The notes below the pieces were generated by a model. The model made no database searches and was not told the origin of the DNA. It saw nothing but the letters and a program-made list of their open reading frames with translations. Made by a program: the position numbers and the translations under genes. Shown piece by piece: positions 7,896-11,553 of a stretch of DNA of 11,553 nt; the stretch's first letter is position 1, and every line of letters begins with the position of its first letter. The DNA comes from Desulfobacteraceae bacterium (GTDB lineage: Bacteria; Desulfobacterota; DSM-4660; Desulfatiglandales; HGW-15), in NCBI GenBank assembly GCA_003819975.1, contig RPPU01000085.1, positions 1 to 11,553 on the forward strand, given 5' to 3'.

Positions 7896-8065
7896 TGGAT
7901 TGTTAAAAAACAACGATAACAAGTTGTCTAAACATGTATAACATGGATTAGAGCGGAAGGAAAGCCTTTTTTATAACCCGTTGATTTTTTGGATATATTT
8001 TTAGATGTGGGATCTATTAAAAAAACTAAGATTCAAGGTCTGGGGGCATATGGCTTCGCTGATGG

Positions 8066-8162
8066 GAATGTGCGGGGGTTGTAGGGGCGATCCCTTGCGG
8101 TCGCCCATGTGAATGTGCGAACGTAGGGGCGCATGGCGTGCGCCCGGCTGAATGTTCGAACG
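8066..8162 (+). repeat. Tandem GTAGGGGCG hairpin repeats
   Basis: Two units begin with GAATGTGCG (8066 and 8111) and a third partial one begins with GAATGTTCG (8150). The first two each contain GTAGGGGCG followed by its inverted end. Unit one pairs GGGCGA (8085-8090) with TCGCCC (8101-8106). Unit two pairs GGGCGCA (8127-8133) with TGCGCCC (8139-8145), a perfect 7-bp stem with a 5-base loop. The stem sequences differ while pairing is kept, which suggests the fold rather than the exact sequence is maintained. GTAGGGGCG-type dispersed palindromes are, from memory, common in intergenic DNA of this bacterial group. Confidence 0.7.
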
Positions 8163-8299
8163 TTTGAATGAGGAAATGAAGGCGTGATTGCGAATCATCG
8201 GCCGTATGGATTAATTATGCATCTGAAATCGTGTTCGTATTTCCTCAGCTTGCTTTTTTCATTAGTATTTTCTTTCTTTGAACTCGATTCGTGGAATTG

Positions 8300-8725
8300 T
8301 CAGAGTAAGGATTTTGTGTCCGGTGGATTGGATTTTTTTGTTTTGAGTTTGCTCCCCGCCCATGTGCCGATGGTAAACATTAAAACTACATTCCAGGTCA
8401 GGGCAAACAGCCAGCTTAAATTGAATTTAAAATCGAACAGGGTAAACCGATAAAGCCCGGTAAAGAAAACGATGATAATCAGCGCCAGGCATTCGATCGC
8501 AACCAATGAGATCAACATCAACCGGGCGGACTTTACCAAGAACAAGCGCAAGATAACCGCTGTTATAAACACTCCAGCGGAAGCGCCGAATTTTCCGGCG
8601 AATGTTTCGACTTTGTTCACCAAACCCGAATGGGGCGCAAGCAGATCCCCCCAATAACCGCCTAGTATCCAGGCGACCATTACGGCCATACTGCAGCTCA
8701 ATACTTTAATGAGAGATTTCATCAT
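8300..8725 (-). CDS. Small four-TM membrane protein of unknown function
   Basis: I do not recognise this family. From the chosen start the protein has 141 residues with four hydrophobic segments at about 5-27, 46-64, 66-90 and 102-124, and a basic tail (GSKLKTKK) after the last, probably cytoplasmic. An upstream ATG at 8761 would add 12 residues (MLRYRKTEGSIR), but it has no ribosome binding site, while the MM start at 8725/8722 is preceded by GAGGGGAG at suitable spacing. The first segment could be read as a signal peptide, but there is no clear cleavage site. The start overlaps by about 20 bases the end of the endonuclease-like remnant. No promoter is evident just upstream, so it may be read through from kamA. 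Antisense frames across this gene are hydrophobic only as shadows. Confidence 0.75.
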   Translation of the reverse strand: MMKSLIKVLSCSMAVMVAWILGGYWGDLLAPHSGLVNKVETFAGKFGASAGVFITAVILRLFLVKSARLMLISLVAIECLALIIIVFFTGLYRFTLFDFKFNLSWLFALTWNVVLMFTIGTWAGSKLKTKKSNPPDTKSLL

Positions 8726-9026
8726 CCTTATGCTCCCCTCTGTTTTCCGATAGCGCAGCATCCGTAATGCGTTTATGAAAATAAGCGAGGGTTTCGCCGG
8801 CCATCATGCGGTAGGGTTCGCTCTCATACGCTCCGGCGGTTCGGCTCGGCCAGTGATTGCCGATCAAGACGACGTCCCGGTTGTTTTTCCGGTATTTCAT
8901 GTTGATCTGAACAACGTCTCGGGTCGCCTTTCTCCTCATCACGCAATGAAAGAAGGTTTCTTTGGCTTCGAAGAGGCTGTTGACGGCTCCTTTGCTGCCC
9001 CGTTGTCGGGCCGGCTGATTTTTCAC
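8706..9026 (-). pseudogene. Remnant of an endonuclease/exonuclease/phosphatase family gene
   Basis: This short frame encodes RDVVLIGNHWPSRTAGAYES followed by EPYRMMAGETLAYFH, which closely resembles the middle of proteins of the endonuclease/exonuclease/phosphatase (DNase I-like) fold, where an NHWPSR-type motif is followed by an S-x-P-x-R segment. Only about 100 residues remain. The N-terminal metal-binding segment with its catalytic Glu and the C-terminal GDFN and final His motifs are absent; the frame ends in SENRGEHKDDEISH and a stop. The only start is a GTG without a ribosome binding site, and the frame stays open upstream to about 9050 and beyond. It lies between kamA and the membrane protein gene and overlaps the latter's start. 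A short functional protein cannot be excluded, but decay after a deletion fits best. Confidence 0.55.
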
Positions 9027-9054
9027 AGCGTCTATATTCTTGTCGACTGAATAC

Positions 9055-9074
9055 CTTAAGGAGATCCCCTTAAG
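9055..9074 (-). repeat. Palindrome just after kamA
   Basis: CTTAAGG (9055-9061) and CCTTAAG (9068-9074) form a 7-bp stem with a 6-base loop centred on GATC; 18 of 20 positions are palindromic. On the minus strand it begins 7 bases after the kamA stop codon. No U-tract follows, so it is not a standard terminator, but it may protect the kamA transcript 3' end. Confidence 0.45.
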
Positions 9075-9081
9075 CCTTACT

Positions 9082-10227
9082 TTATTTTCTGTTCGAATTA
9101 TGTCTGGTCGGTTTTCCTTCTATCCTTTCAATGGGATCGTTCAAAAAGACTTTTCCCAACCCGATCGGCGATGTGAGAACCCCGCCTCTTTTATCTGCGC
9201 TAATCCCTTCGGAATAACCGAGATCTACCGGTGTTTTGCCTCTGCCGCCCTGGGCATCGACCACATAGGTTGGGCGCAGGAAACCCGTGGTGGCTCCGCA
9301 AAGGTCTCTGCAGATCTCTCTGCCCTTGTAAACTTCCGTTCTGAAATGGCCGGTTCCTTCGACCAGATCGGCGTGATACAGATAATACGGCCGGACCCCC
9401 ATTCTGCCGAGGGAGTGCATCAGATCTCTCATGACATCCGTGTCATCGTTGACTCCTTTGAGCAAAACACTTTGATTGGCTATCGGGATGCCCAGGTCTC
9501 TCAGGATCTTAACCGCCTGATAGCTTTGCTCGGTTATTTCATTGGGATGATTAAAGTGCGTATTAATATAGAACTGCGGATCTTTCAGCGATCGTGGCGT
9601 ATGTTTTTTGAGCATTTCGATTAATTCCGTGTCTTCAATGATTTTTTGAGGCCAAACGCACGGGACCCGCGTGCCGATCCTGATCAAATCCAGGTGTTTG
9701 ATTTCCCTCAATTTTCCCAGGATTTCATCCAGTTTTTTGGTCGCGATCAATAGAGGATCCCCGCCGGAGATCAATACGTCGCGAATATCTTCGTGAGCCG
9801 CGATATATTCAATGCCCTTAAATATGTCCTCCATGGAGGGATGCTTGCGTTCGTCGCCCACTTTTCGTTTTCGGGTGCAGAACCGGCAATACATGGAGCA
9901 CTCGATGGAAACGAACAACAAAACCCTGTCGGGATACCTGTGAATGATCGTCCTGGGACCGCCAAGCGGAATATCGCCTTCCTCATCGAGCGGATCTTCG
10001 GTCAAATCCATATAATGCTCCAGTTCCGCGACATCAGGAATGGCCTGTTTCCAGATCCCGTCATTCATCTTTTCGATGAGACCGAGGTAATAGGTATTGA
10101 CCCTCATCGGATATTTTGCGATCACTTCCTTAAGCCGGGGATCCACTTTTGCCTTTTGACCGGTAAGCCATTTCTCCAAATCTTCATATGTCCTGATTGC
10201 GTTTTTCAAAATATCTTTATATGCCAT
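9082..10227 (-). CDS. kamA: KamA-family radical SAM aminomutase, probably lysine 2,3-aminomutase
   Basis: This 381-residue protein should convert L-lysine to beta-lysine using S-adenosylmethionine, a [4Fe-4S] cluster and pyridoxal phosphate. The cluster motif is ECSMYCRFCTRKR with C110, C114 and C117. GGDPL (155-159) follows, as in radical SAM aminomutases. The PLP lysine is K331 in GGRGKTPV. D287 (YYLYHADL) and D324 (YVVDA) match the two Asp residues that bind the lysine side-chain amine in the clostridial enzyme, which favours lysine over glutamate as substrate. The C-terminal tail after 311 has no Cys, so the zinc site of the clostridial enzyme is not apparent, and the protein is somewhat shorter than its roughly 416 residues. 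It is longer than EpmB and retains the Asp pair. A strong AAAGGAGG lies 7 bases before the ATG. No beta-lysine acetyltransferase (ablB) gene is adjacent, so an osmolyte role is unproven. Confidence 0.93.
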   Translation of the reverse strand: MAYKDILKNAIRTYEDLEKWLTGQKAKVDPRLKEVIAKYPMRVNTYYLGLIEKMNDGIWKQAIPDVAELEHYMDLTEDPLDEEGDIPLGGPRTIIHRYPDRVLLFVSIECSMYCRFCTRKRKVGDERKHPSMEDIFKGIEYIAAHEDIRDVLISGGDPLLIATKKLDEILGKLREIKHLDLIRIGTRVPCVWPQKIIEDTELIEMLKKHTPRSLKDPQFYINTHFNHPNEITEQSYQAVKILRDLGIPIANQSVLLKGVNDDTDVMRDLMHSLGRMGVRPYYLYHADLVEGTGHFRTEVYKGREICRDLCGATTGFLRPTYVVDAQGGRGKTPVDLGYSEGISADKRGGVLTSPIGLGKVFLNDPIERIEGKPTRHNSNRK

Positions 10228-10259
10228 TGATCAGCCTCCTTTGATTGCCCGATAGAAGA

Positions 10260-10290
10260 ATTATAATCTCACTTACGAATCCATTGTCAA
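10260..10290 (-). promoter_or_regulatory. Promoter for kamA with a 19-bp spacer
   Basis: The minus strand has perfect TTGACA (10285-10290) and perfect TATAAT (10260-10265), separated by 19 bp rather than 17. The leader would be about 25 bases, with the ribosome binding site inside it. Long spacers weaken basal activity and are seen at promoters that are remodelled by activators of the MerR type; that is known of such promoters, and its use here is only a suggestion. Confidence 0.55.
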
Positions 10291-10433
10291 GCAGAAGAAC
10301 GGACAATTAATTCTAAACTACAACCACCCGGTTTTCACTCCGAATAGATGTTCAACGACCTTAACGCGGCTTGAAAACGATCCGGAAGGACGGCGCCTTT
10401 GATCGTATCTTAAGAATACACAGGACTAAATAA

Positions 10434-11066
10434 TTATTTCCAAAGCTTGTCGAAGAAGCGGGTAAAACCGATAAAGCCGCCGAAAGCATTAACACCCCCG
10501 TTTCTTTCATTGAGATTCGCGTTGGAAATATGATGGAAAATGGCCTCGGTATCGAAAGACCAATGCTCGGACAGTAGAAAATGAACGCCCAGACTGCCCT
10601 GGGGCGTGAACTCGATGGCTTGCCCAATGGCAATTTGAGACATATCCTTATAGACATCATTGTAAACGACACCTAGGCCTGCCTGAAAATAGGGAATGAC
10701 CTTCGCATCGGGTTGAACGAAATTGTAGCGCAGAAGACCCGTGATGCCCCCGATATAATGCCCGGAGCCTTTGAAGATGGAAGAGTTGGTTATTTCCAGA
10801 AGGGCTTCCCAGTTCCCCCGAAAAAACGAATCGGACTCGGAAGGAGTCCCGAGCATCCGGCCCAGGCGCAGATTGGTTTGCCAGTAATGCATATCGATCG
10901 GCCGTTCGGTCAAAAAAGTCGAGGAATAAATCAACCCCGATACGCCTTGAAGCGAAATCCGGTCTTCAACAAAAAGATCCTCTGCCTCCGACGCCCCGAC
11001 CGGAGCGGCAAAACAAGCAATCCAGAAAACCAACAAAAAGATAGTAAAAACCCGAAACGCCTTCAT
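10434..11066 (-). CDS. PagL-like outer-membrane lipid A 3-O-deacylase (acyloxyacyl hydrolase family)
   Basis: The 210-residue protein has a signal peptide (MKAFRVFTIF and a hydrophobic run, likely cut after VGA at residue 25) and a predicted small beta-barrel ending in an aromatic residue cluster. The motif FHHISNANL (178-185) near the C-terminus matches the catalytic His-x-Ser-Asn of PagL (H179, S181), which removes the 3-O acyl chain of lipid A in the outer membrane. In Pseudomonas PagL the third catalytic residue is Glu about 12 residues after the Ser; here that position is Asn193, with E187 nearby. The chosen start has AAAGGTGA upstream; ATGs at 11108 and 11081 would add 14 or 5 residues before the signal peptide and are less likely. 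It is transcribed toward kamA with a 206-bp gap. Family assignment is good; activity is less sure. Confidence 0.82.
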   Translation of the reverse strand: MKAFRVFTIFLLVFWIACFAAPVGASEAEDLFVEDRISLQGVSGLIYSSTFLTERPIDMHYWQTNLRLGRMLGTPSESDSFFRGNWEALLEITNSSIFKGSGHYIGGITGLLRYNFVQPDAKVIPYFQAGLGVVYNDVYKDMSQIAIGQAIEFTPQGSLGVHFLLSEHWSFDTEAIFHHISNANLNERNGGVNAFGGFIGFTRFFDKLWK

Positions 11067-11090
11067 TCTTTCACCTTTCATGTGAAATTT

Positions 11091-11123
11091 GGTTTTCCCA
11101 AAACCCACCGCCTATGGCGGTGG
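11091..11123 (-). promoter_or_regulatory. Two adjacent stem-loops in the leader of the PagL-like gene
   Basis: A perfect 8-bp stem, CCACCGCC (11105-11112) with GGCGGTGG (11116-11123) and a 3-base loop, touches a second stem, GGTTTT (11091-11096) with AAAACC (11100-11105) and loop CCC. Both lie about 25-60 bases upstream of the start codon at 11066, in the likely 5' leader. They may control translation or stability; the first may also be a dispersed palindromic repeat. Confidence 0.5.
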
Positions 11124-11159
11124 ACCCGGATAGGTTCCTGCCCACGGCGCGAAATATGT

Positions 11160-11188
11160 TGAATAATCTAATTTAATATTTTTTTCAA
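11160..11188 (-). promoter_or_regulatory. Possible promoter for the PagL-like gene
   Basis: The minus strand has TTGAAA (11183-11188), a 17-bp spacer and TATTCA (11160-11165). The spacing is ideal, but the boxes are imperfect and the region is AT-rich. The leader would be about 90 bases and would contain both stem-loops. Confidence 0.35.
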
Positions 11189-11250
11189 TGGATTTGATCT
11201 AATAGCCTACATACAGCCTGTTTATCTGAGTAATCTTATTAGACGACATT

Positions 11251-11299
11251 GTAGCGGTCGCCGCAGGCGTCGATGACGCTCGGCAAGGGATGCCCCTAC
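11251..11299 (-). repeat. GTAGGGGC-type palindromic repeat, opposite orientation
   Basis: The element begins GTAGCGG and ends CCCCTAC on the + strand; reversed it begins GTAGGGGCATCCCTTG, matching the start of the unit at 8081 (GTAGGGGCGATCCCTTG). It contains an inner perfect hairpin, GCGTC GAT GACGC (11267-11279), flanked by GCCG and CGGC, so it can form a cruciform. It appears to be a longer relative of the tandem repeats near 8066-8162. Confidence 0.6.
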
Positions 11300-11421
11300 G
11301 GAAGGTAGGTAACCAAAATATAGGAAAACTCATGTTCAAAGTTCACAGTTGGTCATAAATCAATATCCGATAAATCCCGCGTTTCGTGGAGTTAATCCCG
11401 TCTAAAATTGTTAAATTAAAT

Positions 11422-11438
11422 CGGCATAATCATTGCAT
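11422..11438 (+). promoter_or_regulatory. Sigma-54 (RpoN) -24/-12 promoter
   Basis: CGGCAT-AATCA-TTGCAT matches the sigma-54 consensus TGGCAC-N5-TTGCW with two changes, and it has the required GG (11423-11424) and GC (11435-11436) with exactly 10 bp between them. Transcription would start near 11448 toward the right edge. Sigma-54 promoters need an enhancer-binding activator; no clear upstream binding palindrome was identified. Confidence 0.5.
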
Positions 11439-11553
11439 ATTTTCCGGTGCAGTGGTTTGCGTTGGATTGCATTTTTTAAAAAAAATCATACCCTTTTTTA
11501 GATTTTTTAAAATAATGTCGATGATATCGATACGTCAAGCTTATTTATAAACA

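Larger units (their letters stand above)
7740..8299. other. 560-bp intergenic region with promoter and repeat elements
   Basis: No convincing gene lies here; a 65-codon minus frame at 8001-8198 is made largely of repeat sequence. The part near urocanase is AT-rich and holds its ribosome binding site, a perfect 12-bp palindrome AAAAACGTTTTT (7769-7780), a possible promoter and a GGTTCA-type inverted repeat. The middle, about 7900-8040, shows nothing I can name. The stretch 8066-8162 is G-rich and holds tandem hairpin repeats. The end, about 8170-8299, shows nothing. Confidence 0.6.
11189..11553. other. Non-coding right end of the window
   Basis: No gene is apparent; short frames such as the one starting at 11516 stop within a few codons. 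The region holds a GTAG...CTAC palindromic repeat, a GGTTCA-like stretch (GTTCAAAGTTCACAGTT, 11334-11350), a sigma-54-type promoter on the + strand, and a very AT-rich tail with runs of A and T from about 11471 to 11515. The + strand gene served by the promoter should begin past the right edge. Confidence 0.6.

Noticed and set aside
7960..7980. AAGG-AAAG-CCTT followed by T residues as a terminator
   Set aside because: The stem is only 4 bp, and no + strand gene ends just before it.
8001..8198. 65-codon - strand frame
   Set aside because: It runs through the GTAGGGGCG hairpin repeats and has no domain or ribosome binding site.
8184..8453. 89-codon + strand frame with a hydrophobic N-terminus
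   Set aside because: It overlaps the end of the membrane protein gene in antisense, its start has no Shine-Dalgarno sequence and its second half is shadow sequence.
9040..9624. 194-codon + strand frame opposite kamA
   Set aside because: kamA is certain on the other strand and this frame shows no family signature.
10380..10410. Weak dyad downstream of the PagL-like gene as a terminator
   Set aside because: The arms are short and imperfect, and no T-run follows on the minus strand.

Overview
The window looks like chromosomal DNA of a free-living Gram-negative bacterium, most likely from the Desulfobacterota (the old Deltaproteobacteria). The grounds are indirect. They are the moderate G+C content, an outer-membrane lipid A deacylase-like protein, a zinc-ribbon/HAMP membrane protein of a kind common in that group, a good sigma-54 promoter, and many short palindromic repeats between genes. 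No rRNA, tRNA, CRISPR array, phage gene or insertion sequence was found.

Layout. One very long gene runs on the + strand from the left edge to 3730; its start lies outside the window. It encodes a protein of more than 1,240 residues with a GlnD-like HD domain in which the central His of the HD pair is Arg. Everything after it that can be recognised is on the - strand. Read left to right, these are: a zinc-ribbon, two-TM, HAMP protein (3737-4432) that meets the giant gene tail to tail; an omega-amidase/YafV-type carbon-nitrogen hydrolase (4717-5490); a long-form urocanate hydratase (5706-7739); a small four-TM membrane protein (8300-8725); an apparent remnant of an endonuclease/exonuclease/phosphatase gene (8706-9026); a KamA-type radical SAM aminomutase (9082-10227); and a PagL-like outer-membrane lipid A deacylase with a signal peptide (10434-11066). 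The right edge carries a sigma-54-type promoter pointing to a + strand gene outside the window.

The genes do not form one evident pathway. Most - strand genes have their own candidate promoter and leader and are separated by gaps of 200-560 bases, so they look like independent units. The only possible thematic link is nitrogen and amino acid metabolism: urocanase in histidine breakdown, omega-amidase in amide salvage, KamA making beta-lysine, and a GlnD-like HD fold. That link is weak, since urocanase lacks the other hut genes and KamA lacks the beta-lysine acetyltransferase gene.

The most distinctive non-coding content is four kinds of small repeat. These are an 8-bp tandem repeat with an inverted counterpart (4622-4713), GGTTCA-type inverted repeats on both sides of the urocanase gene, a GTAGGGGCG hairpin repeated in tandem near 8066-8162 with a relative in opposite orientation at 11251-11299, and stem-loops in leaders. 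The leader of the HAMP gene has two mutually exclusive hairpins, one of which would cover its ribosome binding site. I see no clear new multi-gene system. The points most worth checking are the degenerate HD giant protein with its convergent membrane partner, and the leader and repeat structures.
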